DNA of 64,000 nucleotides from Bacteroidota bacterium (GTDB lineage Bacteria > Bacteroidota > Bacteroidia > Chitinophagales > Chitinophagaceae). A program made the translations under genes and the position numbers. Location of the stretch: positions 105,824 through 169,823 of the forward strand of contig JAEZGS010000023.1 of assembly GCA_023437225.1 (NCBI GenBank), read 5' to 3'. This document shows, piece by piece, positions 34,818-43,836 of this stretch. The notes under the pieces were generated by a model. That model was not told where the DNA came from and made no database searches. It worked only from the letters and a program-made list of their open reading frames with translations. The first letter of the stretch is position 1. Each line of letters opens with the position of its first letter.

Positions 34818-37800
34818 GTTTGAAAAATTTGATGCCGCTGTTGTGCCTTTAAGTGGCAGCAACCTGATTGAGGCAAGTGCGGGAACGGGCAAGACCTATT
34901 CTATTGCACTCATGGTGCTGCGACTCATTTTGGAAAAGCAGGTATCAATCCGGGAAATATTAATGGTGACCTTTACAAAAGCGGCAGTTGCTGAGCTCGA
35001 GGAGCGTATCCGTTTATTCATCCGGCTTGCATATCGCGCAAGCAATGGAGAAAAGATCAATGATCAGCAGATTACTGCGATGGTGGAAGAAGCAATGCGC
35101 CGTTCACCAGATACCAGTAAGATACTCTACGCTGCGGTACTGCTGTTGGACGAAACGTCGGTGATGACAATTCACAGTTTTTGTCAACAGACGTTATCGG
35201 AATTTGCTTTTGAAACCAAACAGATATTCGGCGCGGATACTATTGATGATACTGGTGCCTTGATCGATTCGGAGATAAACAGGTTTTGGCGTAAAGAAAT
35301 CACTGGCCTTCCTGTTCCCTTGCTGCAGGTTCTTTTAGAACATGGTTTGAGTCGCGATGGAATCAAGTGCATCGTAAAGGAACACATCAATGGCAAGAAG
35401 TATCTTGGTTATGATGAAGATGTGGAGTATAGTAACTGTGAAGCGGATCATGATAAATGGATGGAAGCGCTGGATGTGATCAGGAATAAGGAAGAGGCCT
35501 TACGAAAACAGTTGATCGCAAATGTGCAATCGCAGTTGCCTGCACTCGAAGCAAAAACACAGTCAAACCGGTATGCATCAAAAAATTTCAAAGATTCATT
35601 CATAAGCGCAGAAGCGTTTGTCGATAAGCTGAATTCATTACGGACGGGCAGCAAGCCTCCCAAGTATCTTTGGTTGCTGTACGAGGACATTATTGATGAA
35701 TGTGGCAATTGTGATGCGCTGATTGAAGAGATTGAAATGGAGGTTGCAAAGATATTGCAGCATCTTTATTGTGTTGCTATCAGGCATGTGACCAACGGAA
35801 TAGAGCAACATAAGATTGATAAGAATTTATTGTCTTTCGACGATATGATTGTTCGCTTGCATGAGTCATTGGTTCGCCGGAACAACGAGGAATTGAAACT
35901 TGCACTGCAAAAAAAATACAAGGCAGTATTTGTTGATGAATTCCAGGATACTGATCGACTCCAATATGAAATATTTCGCGAGGCATTTGGCACGTCTACC
36001 ATTTTGTTTTTTATCGGCGATCCCAAGCAGTCTATTTATGCGTGGAGAAAGGCAGATATTTACACGTACTTCCTCGCGAGAAAGTCGGTCGATCGACGTT
36101 ATAGCATGAACGTAAATTACCGGTCATCTGCGCCGATGATTGCAGCAATGAATTTATTCTTTAGTATCGACGATCCTTTTCATTTTGGTCCTGATGATTC
36201 AAGGGACGACAGGTTTGACTATCAGGTTGTGGACGCTCCGGCAGGCTCAGCAAAAGGAGTGATGACAATTGACAATGAAGCACTGGTTCCGTTCACATAT
36301 TTTGAGGTTGCAAGAAAATCAGACATTCCGGGCGCAGTAGCATCGCAGGTGGCAGAACTGTTTACCGCCAATTATCGTTTGCCTTCAGGAACCGAAGGCA
36401 CGCGTAATATCGTTCCATCGGACATCGGGATACTTGTTCGGTCTAATTATGAAGCAAGAAATGTTCGCGATGCACTTGGCCGATACGGGATACCGGCGGT
36501 CACAATAGGCGATGAGAAAGTCTTGCAGTCAGCTGAAGCGATGTATGTCTTGTATGTTATGCAGGCAATGGATGATGCATCGCCTGAGAATATCAATCGG
36601 GCATTATTGTCTCCATTTACCGGGTTCGATAAGGAAGATATTTTAAACCTTGATCATGATCTGGCAATTGAAGCATTCCGCAGTTATAAAGTGACCTGGG
36701 AAGAGGATGGAGTGTATACTGCATTGATGAATTTTGTTGCAGATTTCAATGTGCGCAAAACATTGTTGGGAAGAAATACAGAAGGTGGCGAACGAATCAT
36801 TACAAATTTGTTTCAGCTTATTGAACTTGTTCATAAAATTCAAACACATCGTGTCTTATCTCCGCTTGAGTTGATAAGTTGGCTGAAACGAGGCATCGAT
36901 GGGATGGAAACTGAAGGCGACGAATATGAGCAAAGGGTGGAGAGTGATGAAGAAGCAGTAAAGATCGTCACGATTCACAAAAGCAAAGGTCTTGAATATA
37001 ATATAGTGATCGCTCCATATCTTGATATGCAGGATGATCGAAAGAATAGTACTGTTTGTACATTTCGTGATCCGAACACGAACGATTACGTTTCCGGTGA
37101 ACGAGATTCACTTACAGACGAGCAGATCAGATGGATGCGAGAACAAAATGAACAGGAGAATCGAAGGCTCATATACGTTGCAATTACTCGTGCGGTTTAC
37201 AAATGTTTTGTTTTCAAAAATTCAAGCTCTAAATCAAACCAATCTTCGCTGCTTCCATTCATGGCTAATGTAACAGGTGATCCAGAACTGATTGAAGAGA
37301 GGCAGGTACCAGAAGAAAGGACTGGTTACCGATATATAGGCGCATCTGGTATTTCAGTTGAGCCACAGGTTAGGGCGGTGAATTTCACTTTGCATGAAAA
37401 CAATTGGCGCCGCATCAGCTACAGCGGTCTGTCTCCTCGACATGAAACCACATTGAAACCAAGACGTGGTGGCTATTCTGACGAATATGACCAGTTCGTG
37501 TTCAATGCCCTGGCTTTTGGATCCAACACAGGAAACATGCTCCATTATATTTTCGAGAATGTCCATTTTGGTGATGCTGCGCGATGGCAGTATGTAATTG
37601 ATGATGCGGTGCGACAGTATGCTCCGGCACATAAAGAACGATATGCTTCCATGTTGAAGAGCCTTTTGCATCATGTGATGAACGTTCAGTTGAATGTGGA
37701 CGAAAGCAGTTTTAAGCTTTCAGATATATCAATCCATCGGCGAATCCATGAACTTGAATTTGATTTCAAACTGGGCGCGTTTGATGTAAGATCAATTACT

Positions 37801-38199
37801 GAGTTGGCTGATGCGAATACTATGATTGCAGTAAAGCCTCTTGGTGAAATGCAGGGGATGATGAATGGAAAGATCGATCTCTTCTTCGAACACCAGGGAA
37901 AGTATTTTGTACTGGATTGGAAGTCGAATTTTTTGGGCGATTCGCTGGAAGATTATACCGGCGATCGATTGACCGAATCGATGAACGAAAACAATTATCA
38001 CCTACAATACCTGGTGTACACACTGGCCGTTAAGAAGTACCTTGAAAGTCGCCTGGGTAGCGGGTTTGATTTTGAGAGAGATTTCGGCGGTGTATTCTAC
38101 CTGTTTTTACGCGGAGTTCGCGAAGGTTCACAATCGGGAGTATTTATGCGGCGACCAACTGCCACGCAGGTGTCGAGGCTTGAAGCTTTATTAAATTAA
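34807..38199 (+). CDS. recB: Exodeoxyribonuclease V beta subunit (RecB helicase-nuclease)
   Basis: A 1130-residue UvrD-type helicase with a C-terminal nuclease. Walker A (ASAGTGKT) lies at 23-30. VDEFQDTDRLQYEIF, GDPKQSIYAWRKADIYTYF, VTIHKSKGLEYNIV and LIYVAITRAVYKC are helicase motifs. The nuclease domain has GKIDLFF with Asp1024 and VLDWKSN with Asp1037 and Lys1039. The spacing of 13 and 2 residues equals that of E. coli Asp1067, Asp1080 and Lys1082, so it should be active. The end FGGVFYLFLRGV is also typical. It is the last gene of the operon; the next gene converges 11 bases away. Confidence 0.98.
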   Translation: MQIEFEKFDAAVVPLSGSNLIEASAGTGKTYSIALMVLRLILEKQVSIREILMVTFTKAAVAELEERIRLFIRLAYRASNGEKINDQQITAMVEEAMRRSPDTSKILYAAVLLLDETSVMTIHSFCQQTLSEFAFETKQIFGADTIDDTGALIDSEINRFWRKEITGLPVPLLQVLLEHGLSRDGIKCIVKEHINGKKYLGYDEDVEYSNCEADHDKWMEALDVIRNKEEALRKQLIANVQSQLPALEAKTQSNRYASKNFKDSFISAEAFVDKLNSLRTGSKPPKYLWLLYEDIIDECGNCDALIEEIEMEVAKILQHLYCVAIRHVTNGIEQHKIDKNLLSFDDMIVRLHESLVRRNNEELKLALQKKYKAVFVDEFQDTDRLQYEIFREAFGTSTILFFIGDPKQSIYAWRKADIYTYFLARKSVDRRYSMNVNYRSSAPMIAAMNLFFSIDDPFHFGPDDSRDDRFDYQVVDAPAGSAKGVMTIDNEALVPFTYFEVARKSDIPGAVASQVAELFTANYRLPSGTEGTRNIVPSDIGILVRSNYEARNVRDALGRYGIPAVTIGDEKVLQSAEAMYVLYVMQAMDDASPENINRALLSPFTGFDKEDILNLDHDLAIEAFRSYKVTWEEDGVYTALMNFVADFNVRKTLLGRNTEGGERIITNLFQLIELVHKIQTHRVLSPLELISWLKRGIDGMETEGDEYEQRVESDEEAVKIVTIHKSKGLEYNIVIAPYLDMQDDRKNSTVCTFRDPNTNDYVSGERDSLTDEQIRWMREQNEQENRRLIYVAITRAVYKCFVFKNSSSKSNQSSLLPFMANVTGDPELIEERQVPEERTGYRYIGASGISVEPQVRAVNFTLHENNWRRISYSGLSPRHETTLKPRRGGYSDEYDQFVFNALAFGSNTGNMLHYIFENVHFGDAARWQYVIDDAVRQYAPAHKERYASMLKSLLHHVMNVQLNVDESSFKLSDISIHRRIHELEFDFKLGAFDVRSITELADANTMIAVKPLGEMQGMMNGKIDLFFEHQGKYFVLDWKSNFLGDSLEDYTGDRLTESMNENNYHLQYLVYTLAVKKYLESRLGSGFDFERDFGGVFYLFLRGVREGSQSGVFMRRPTATQVSRLEALLN

Positions 38200-38210
38200 G
38201 GATGCATTGT

Positions 38211-38669
38211 TTACTCACGTGCATCATTGATTTCTATCCAGAAACCATCAGGGTCCTGTAGATAGATCTGCTTCACACCATCCACCCTTGACTGGAAGGT
38301 GTTCTTATCGCCGTTCCAGTTTTCAAACTCAACTTTTTTCTGCCTCAGTCTATCCATGAAATTTTCAACTGACGGAACTGTAAAACATAGGTGTGTGTTC
38401 TTATCGGGACTCGTTTTGCTTTTTGCACCTGCGATCAGATGCAAGTGACTTTTTGGTCCGATGCTGAACCAGGTATGTTTGCCATCATGGAAAGGTTCGG
38501 GAATGGTATCAAGACCGATAACTTTCTGGTAAAAACTGGTGCTTGCTTCCAGGTCTGAAACATAAAGTGCGATGTGGTTCAATGAAGCTTTAGCCTGCGA
38601 TGAAGGTTGTGCATTCAGGGAAATACAGCTTATTGAAAGAAGCAGGATTATGGCAATGGCTCGATGCAT
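38211..38669 (-). CDS. Exported VOC (glyoxalase-fold) protein
   Basis: A 152-residue protein with a signal peptide (MHRAIAIILLLSISCISLNAQ) ahead of a VOC domain. The metal-site pattern is visible: His in NHIALYVSD, a central His in HLHLIAG or NTHLCFTV, and the final Glu in DPDGFWIEIND. VOC proteins include lactoylglutathione lyase, dioxygenases and resistance proteins; this one lacks features that point to one of them. A secreted location is unusual. It converges with recB and stands alone. Confidence 0.85.
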   Translation of the reverse strand: MHRAIAIILLLSISCISLNAQPSSQAKASLNHIALYVSDLEASTSFYQKVIGLDTIPEPFHDGKHTWFSIGPKSHLHLIAGAKSKTSPDKNTHLCFTVPSVENFMDRLRQKKVEFENWNGDKNTFQSRVDGVKQIYLQDPDGFWIEINDARE

Positions 38670-38892
38670 GGTGTGATATTATAGGGAGGTCAATATACCA
38701 AATTTGTGTGTTAATGCTCCGTTGGTTGCAGGATAATGGTGCAATTGACCTACATGCTAACCAGTATTTTGAAATTAGTGTTGCTGATTAAGAAGATGAA
38801 TATGGCAGACCTGTTTATGGGTATTCCAGGCTTAGTAATTAACTTTTGGCCCCTCCTATATCCTGCAGAAACCGCCCTCTAAACCTAGTAGA

Positions 38893-40659
38893 ATGAACAA
38901 GCTAATGTTGTGTTTAGGCTTTTGCCTAATTACTGCGATTTATTGTCGCGCCCAGTCCATTACGCCCGATCCCACATTTAATTCCACCGGAGAAGTTCAG
39001 AAGAATGTTGACTTCATTGATTATGGAAGTGCCATTGCTGTACAGGCGGACCGAAAAGTAGTTGTTGCCGGAAGTTCCGGCTCCCGATCACTTACATTGA
39101 TGCGTTATAATTTTGATGGAAGTCTCGATAATACGTTTGGCAACGCAGGGATTTCCCAAATCAGTTTTCCCGAACCAGTGTATGTGCGTTCCATGGTCAT
39201 TGACAACGCAGGAAGAATCGTTGTTGGGGGGTATGTGGGTTCGGCCACCTACGATGCATTAATTGTGCGTTTCCTACCTGACGGCACGCTCGATACCGAC
39301 TTCAATGCCACAGGTCCATTGCCCGGATCGGTTCGTTGGAACTTAAGTACATCCGACCTGATTTATGATGTAAGCGTATCGTCCTCCGGAGATATTATCG
39401 CCACAGGGACTGCCTCGAGTAAAATTCTTTTACTGAAGATCACCGAAACTGGAATTTTAGATGCAGACTTCGGAGGATCTAAGGGGTATACAGTTACTGA
39501 TATCCCAACCAGTAGCCAAGAAATTGCCTTTTCCGTTTCTCTTGATGATACCCGTAATGAAATGGTGGTAGGCGGACGGGCTGCTGTCGGAGACAACGAC
39601 TATTTTGTAGCGAAGTACGATTTATCAAATGGTACATTAAATACAGAGTTTGCCGAAAACGGAATTGCAATCATTGACATAGCTATTGAAGATGAGATAC
39701 AAGATTTGATTCTTTTTCCTGATGGATCAGTTCTTGTTGCTGGCAAATCGAACGCCAACAGTCATTACGACTATGCAATTTTGAAATTGAACAATGAAGG
39801 GAATTTGGATACTTCCTTTGGAACTAATGGAATGACCATAACTAGTTACGAAGACGGCGCGGATGAAATCCCGTTTACTGTGCAATTGCAAGCAAATGGG
39901 AAGATTGTTGTAGGAGGCTGGTTTTCAAAAGATGAAACTGATTCATATTTCCTTGCTCGATACTCTTCAAATGGGGTGCTGGATAACTCATTTGATCAGG
40001 ATGGGATGTACTTAGTTCCAATGGAAACGAGAGTTCAGCCGGAACAAATGATCCTCGATCAATACCGCATTTATCTTGTAGGTACTACAGCTAATTTCGA
40101 TGTTTCCGTTGTTGCACTTAAGAATAACGAAATGGCGTTGCCTTCTACCATTCTATCGATCAACGCCAAACAACTTTCCAACGGCATCGGCATTTACTGG
40201 TCAACAACCAACGAAGCAAACGTATCGCACTATTTTGTTGAACGTAGTATCGATGGTAAATCATTCCATCGCCTTTCTTCAATAACAGCGCGCAATTCGC
40301 TTGCACTGAATTCCTATAGCTTTGTCGACACAGACCCGAAGGCAATCAATACATATTATCGTGTGATCGGCATCGACTACGATGGTCGTAGCTCTGTGAG
40401 CAAAACTATTGTTGTTCAGGGCAAAGCGAACTCCAGGCTTGAGATCATTGGAAGCCCATCAGTAAACAACATATCTGTGCGACTTACCAACCCAACAAAG
40501 CAATTGCTGATTAGCGATATGCAGGGTAGAGTTTTAAAGGTGATACCGGCGACGGATCAATTCGCGCTGACATTTACCCAAATAAACATTTCGATGTTGC
40601 GGCCCGGCATGTATATTCTCAGTGATGGTATACAGTCGGCGCAGTTTATCAAACTATAA
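38893..40659 (+). CDS. Secreted delta-60 repeat protein with type IX secretion sorting domain
   Basis: A 588-residue exported protein (signal peptide MNKLMLCLGFCLITAIYCRAQ). Residues from about 25 to 400 contain delta-60 repeats, recognisable by DGSLDNTFGNAGI, DGTLDTDFNATG, EGNLDTSFGTNGM and NGVLDNSFDQDGM, each with a following (V/A)VGG or VAG strand; they form a propeller-like surface. A beta-sandwich segment follows (NGIGIYWSTTNEANVSHYFV). The last 80 residues are a T9SS type A sorting domain (ISVRLTNP, LLISDMQGRVLK, LRPGMYILSDG) that directs secretion through the Por system. The role of such proteins is unknown. A terminator follows. Confidence 0.9.
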   Translation: MNKLMLCLGFCLITAIYCRAQSITPDPTFNSTGEVQKNVDFIDYGSAIAVQADRKVVVAGSSGSRSLTLMRYNFDGSLDNTFGNAGISQISFPEPVYVRSMVIDNAGRIVVGGYVGSATYDALIVRFLPDGTLDTDFNATGPLPGSVRWNLSTSDLIYDVSVSSSGDIIATGTASSKILLLKITETGILDADFGGSKGYTVTDIPTSSQEIAFSVSLDDTRNEMVVGGRAAVGDNDYFVAKYDLSNGTLNTEFAENGIAIIDIAIEDEIQDLILFPDGSVLVAGKSNANSHYDYAILKLNNEGNLDTSFGTNGMTITSYEDGADEIPFTVQLQANGKIVVGGWFSKDETDSYFLARYSSNGVLDNSFDQDGMYLVPMETRVQPEQMILDQYRIYLVGTTANFDVSVVALKNNEMALPSTILSINAKQLSNGIGIYWSTTNEANVSHYFVERSIDGKSFHRLSSITARNSLALNSYSFVDTDPKAINTYYRVIGIDYDGRSSVSKTIVVQGKANSRLEIIGSPSVNNISVRLTNPTKQLLISDMQGRVLKVIPATDQFALTFTQINISMLRPGMYILSDGIQSAQFIKL

Positions 40660-40679
40660 TTACATAAGTCTTATATGCT

Positions 40680-40705
40680 AATGCCCGGGTGACCGGGCAT
40701 TTTGT
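40680..40705 (+). terminator. Rho-independent terminator
   Basis: A perfect 9-bp stem AATGCCCGG (40680-40688) / CCGGGCATT (40693-40701) with a GTGA tetraloop is followed by TTGTTT. It ends the delta-60 gene 20 bases after its stop. Confidence 0.85.
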
Positions 40706-40785
40706 TTAGAACCTGGTCAACGTCATAAATATTTTATACCTTACTGATCCCCACCCACAACTTTAATCACTTTCAAATTTAAACT

Positions 40786-41340
40786 ATGCTCGATCAAATC
40801 ATTAACCTTGTGCGGCAGCACGCCGGCGGCGCCGTTGTTAACAACCCAGCGATTCCAAATGATAAAAATGATACGGCGGTGAACGAAGCCGGAACATCTA
40901 TTATCGGAACATTACAAAATGCATTATCGTCCGGTCGCATTAAAGATGTACTTGGGTATTTTAAGAATCAGGGCGACGGTTCGAACGAACTGGTACGAGA
41001 GGCCACCGGTAACTACGCGAATGATCTCCAATCTAAGTTGGGTATTGATCCGCAGCAGGCGCAGGATGTGGCAGGTAAAGTAGTTCCAGGTACCATGAGT
41101 GACCTTGCCCGCCGAACCACTGATCCTTCTGATAACAGCTTCGATATACAGGATATCTTCAACAGCCTTAGCGGTGGAAAAACGGGTGGGATGAACATTA
41201 AAAACATCTTTGATAAGTTTAGTTCAGGCGGTTTGGATAAAGATGGAGATGGCGATGTTGATTTTCAGGATTTGAAGAACATGTTTGGAGGCAGTGGTGA
41301 CGGAGGACTTATGGATAAAGTAAAAGGAATATTTAAGTAA
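40786..41340 (+). CDS. DUF937-like protein with an EF-hand type calcium loop
   Basis: A 184-residue cytosolic protein. The first 130 residues (MLDQIINLVRQHAGGAVVNN, then helices with GIDPQQAQDVAGKVVPG) resemble DUF937/YidB-type helical domains. The C-terminal part is Gly-rich and carries DKDGDGDVDFQDLKNMF, which has Asp/Asn at EF-hand positions 1, 3 and 5 and Asp at 9 of a dockerin or EF-hand loop, followed by an amphipathic helix (MDKVKGIFK). Calcium binding is likely from the motif; function is unknown. It is a single gene between a terminator and the second PAS kinase. Confidence 0.7.
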   Translation: MLDQIINLVRQHAGGAVVNNPAIPNDKNDTAVNEAGTSIIGTLQNALSSGRIKDVLGYFKNQGDGSNELVREATGNYANDLQSKLGIDPQQAQDVAGKVVPGTMSDLARRTTDPSDNSFDIQDIFNSLSGGKTGGMNIKNIFDKFSSGGLDKDGDGDVDFQDLKNMFGGSGDGGLMDKVKGIFK

Positions 41341-41352
41341 ATTATAAGTATG

Positions 41353-41404
41353 CTGTGCAAGCACGAAATTTGCAAACTAACCGCCAAATCTCGTTCTTGC
41401 ACAG
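41353..41404 (+). promoter_or_regulatory. Long-loop inverted repeat abutting the PAS kinase start codon
   Basis: CTGTGCAAGCACGA (41353-41366) and TCGTTCTTGCACAG (41391-41404) pair over 14 bp with one mismatch, around a 24-base loop. The right arm ends at the base before the ATG at 41405, so a folded RNA would occlude the ribosome site. It parallels the inverted repeat at 12002-12059 before the paralogous kinase gene. Confidence 0.5.
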
Positions 41405-43702
41405 ATGCATCAAATGCCCAAAACCGACGACATTTCATGGACGCCCTTTGAGTATGCATTTACCCAAATGCCTGTTCCCGTTGCGATTTTCTCCCTGCCC
41501 GATCTTGTAAATAGATTTACAAATCCTGCTTTTGAACAACGACTTGGTCATTTTGATCAGATAACAACACTGGCCTCTGATCATTTTGATTTGATGCTGA
41601 ACAGTGTCGTCAATAATACATCGACTTATGTTATTGCCGAACAAAGATTCAATGACGAATGTTTTGATCTTCATTTCTCGCCAATAATCGTAGAGCAGTC
41701 GGTGACATCCATCATGATGACTGCGTATCCGAAAACGGTATTAATTGCTCCATCCGTCGAACCATCCAACACAAATGTAGATTTCCATAAATTGTGGACG
41801 CTTGTGGACAATAGCATCGAACTAATGTCCATTCTTGAATTCAACGGCAGGAACTCGTACATCAACAAAGCAGGGATGAAGATGCTCGGCTTTGAAAATT
41901 TCCAGGAAGTCCTCTCAACACCGATATCTGATCTGCATACAGAACATGACATTGATTTCGTGCAAAAGCAGGTTATCCCTTCCGTAATGAACACCGGATG
42001 CTGGTCAGGACAAATAATGGTTCGGCATAAACAGACGGGTGAAGTTTTCCCTGTATTTAATAATACGATCCGAATTGATGATCCTGAAACAGGTGAGCCC
42101 ATAGCAATTGGGGCGGTAATGCGAGACATGCGTTCGGAGATATCAGCGGAAAAAGCTTATCGGGAAAGCGAGGCGAACTTTAGAAACCTTGTTTTGCAGG
42201 CGCCATTTGCGATTGCAGTTCTTAAGGGTGTCGACTTCGTTGTAGAACTTTCAAATATCAGGATGATGCAACTGTGGGGCAAGTCGGAAGCTGAGCTGAT
42301 GAACCGGCCTGTATTTGAGGCGATTCCTGAAGCACGGGGCATTGGACTGGAAGAGAAGCTGTCTGCGGTATTACTTGAAGGTAAAACAATAGGGGAACAG
42401 GAACGTGAACTGGATCTGGTACGCAACGGTAAGATGGAGCGCATCTACGTGAACTATGTATACGAACCGCTTCGAGAAGCAGATGGTACCATAAAGAGCA
42501 TCATCGTTGTTGCTATTGAAGTGACCGAACAAGTTCTGGCACGGCAAAAAATTGAAGCGGCTCAGGAACAATCGCGGCTCGCCATCGAGTTGGCAGACCT
42601 TGGAACCTATGAACTTGACTTCTCCACTGACGTGGTAACCAGATCACCACGATTCGATGAAATATTTGGTCTTCATCCATCTGCAACACGAACGGAATTG
42701 GCGGCTACCTTGCATCCGGAAGACCTTAACCTCCGAAAGGAAGCACACGAACTTTCACGAAAGACCGGCAGGCTTGAATACGAAGCCCGGCTTATTCGTC
42801 CCGATAAAACCCTTCGATGGTTGAGGGTTCGGGGCATGGTTACATTCGACAGCAACCATCATCCTGAGAAGCTTTATGGGGTAGTGCTTGATATTACTGA
42901 ACAAAAATTTTTTGCAGAGGAATTGTCCCGAACTGTTGCAGAACGAACCCGTGAGTTGCAGGAAAGCAATTCGAGACTTGAACGGTCAAATGCGGAATTA
43001 GAGCAGTTTGCATACATCACTTCGCATGATCTGCAGGAACCTCTTCGAAAGATCCAGGTCTTTAATAGTATGCTAAGCGATAAAGTTCAGTTGAATCCGC
43101 AGGCTAAAGCATACGTAGAAAAGATTGGTGATTCCGCGAGAAGAATGTCAGGCCTCATTCGCGATCTACTTGATTATTCGCGCATCACGAAGGTCAACAA
43201 TGGATATGAGCCTGTGGATCTGAACCAGGTGATCGCCAATGTGCTTTCTGATTTTGAGCTAATGATCACGCAAAAAAATGCAACGATCAAAGTTGACCGG
43301 CTTGAAGCAATCGACGCTGTGAATTTGCAACTGAATCAATTATTCTTCAACCTTATTGGCAATGCACTTAAGTTTTCACGACCCGATCTTCCACCAGTCA
43401 TCACTATTACTGGTCGGCCTGTTGAAGAAGCCGACCTGCAGGAGTTTCCGGAGCTCTCACCTGCGCGGAAATACTATGAGGTAAAAATTTGTGATAATGG
43501 CATTGGGTTCGACCAGCACTATGCAAACAAGATATTTACCATGTTCCAGCAGCTCAACCAGGATAAGCGATTCGGCGGTTATGGTATCGGCCTGGCTCTT
43601 TGTAGAAAGATCGTAGAAAATCACCATGGCTCTATCAAAGCAAAAGGGGAACACATGGAAGGTGCTGAATTTACTGTGGTGCTTCCTGTCAGACAGGTCT
43701 GA
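41405..43702 (+). CDS. Multi-PAS sensor histidine kinase
   Basis: A 765-residue soluble kinase, paralogue of the one at 12083. Four PAS regions occupy about 1-115, 120-250, 255-385 and 390-505. A coiled coil leads to HisKA with His541 in YITSHDLQEPLRKI. The HATPase domain has LFFNLIGNALKFSRPD (N box), DNGIGFDQHYANKIF and GYGIGLALCRKIV (G boxes). Its PAS3 shares the motif LMNRPVFEAIPEARGIGLEE with similar blocks in the first kinase. No response regulator is adjacent. ATG 41405 is directly preceded by an inverted repeat. Signal unknown. Confidence 0.93.
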   Translation: MHQMPKTDDISWTPFEYAFTQMPVPVAIFSLPDLVNRFTNPAFEQRLGHFDQITTLASDHFDLMLNSVVNNTSTYVIAEQRFNDECFDLHFSPIIVEQSVTSIMMTAYPKTVLIAPSVEPSNTNVDFHKLWTLVDNSIELMSILEFNGRNSYINKAGMKMLGFENFQEVLSTPISDLHTEHDIDFVQKQVIPSVMNTGCWSGQIMVRHKQTGEVFPVFNNTIRIDDPETGEPIAIGAVMRDMRSEISAEKAYRESEANFRNLVLQAPFAIAVLKGVDFVVELSNIRMMQLWGKSEAELMNRPVFEAIPEARGIGLEEKLSAVLLEGKTIGEQERELDLVRNGKMERIYVNYVYEPLREADGTIKSIIVVAIEVTEQVLARQKIEAAQEQSRLAIELADLGTYELDFSTDVVTRSPRFDEIFGLHPSATRTELAATLHPEDLNLRKEAHELSRKTGRLEYEARLIRPDKTLRWLRVRGMVTFDSNHHPEKLYGVVLDITEQKFFAEELSRTVAERTRELQESNSRLERSNAELEQFAYITSHDLQEPLRKIQVFNSMLSDKVQLNPQAKAYVEKIGDSARRMSGLIRDLLDYSRITKVNNGYEPVDLNQVIANVLSDFELMITQKNATIKVDRLEAIDAVNLQLNQLFFNLIGNALKFSRPDLPPVITITGRPVEEADLQEFPELSPARKYYEVKICDNGIGFDQHYANKIFTMFQQLNQDKRFGGYGIGLALCRKIVENHHGSIKAKGEHMEGAEFTVVLPVRQV

Positions 43703-43836
43703 TAAATACTTCCCATTATCACCTTTATCTGAAATCCAATAAGCGTTTCAGGCAGTAACAAGATGCTAACAACTTAGAGAATAATTAGTGCTTCTTTTGT
43801 TCATCATTTCGGGTGACAATAAAATCTAATTATTCT

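Noticed and set aside
38713..38791. Short plus-strand frame in the gap before the delta-60 gene (about 25 codons, MLRWLQDNGAIDL…)
   Set aside because: No ribosome site at the right distance, no terminator and overlap with the divergent leader of the VOC gene; too short to support.
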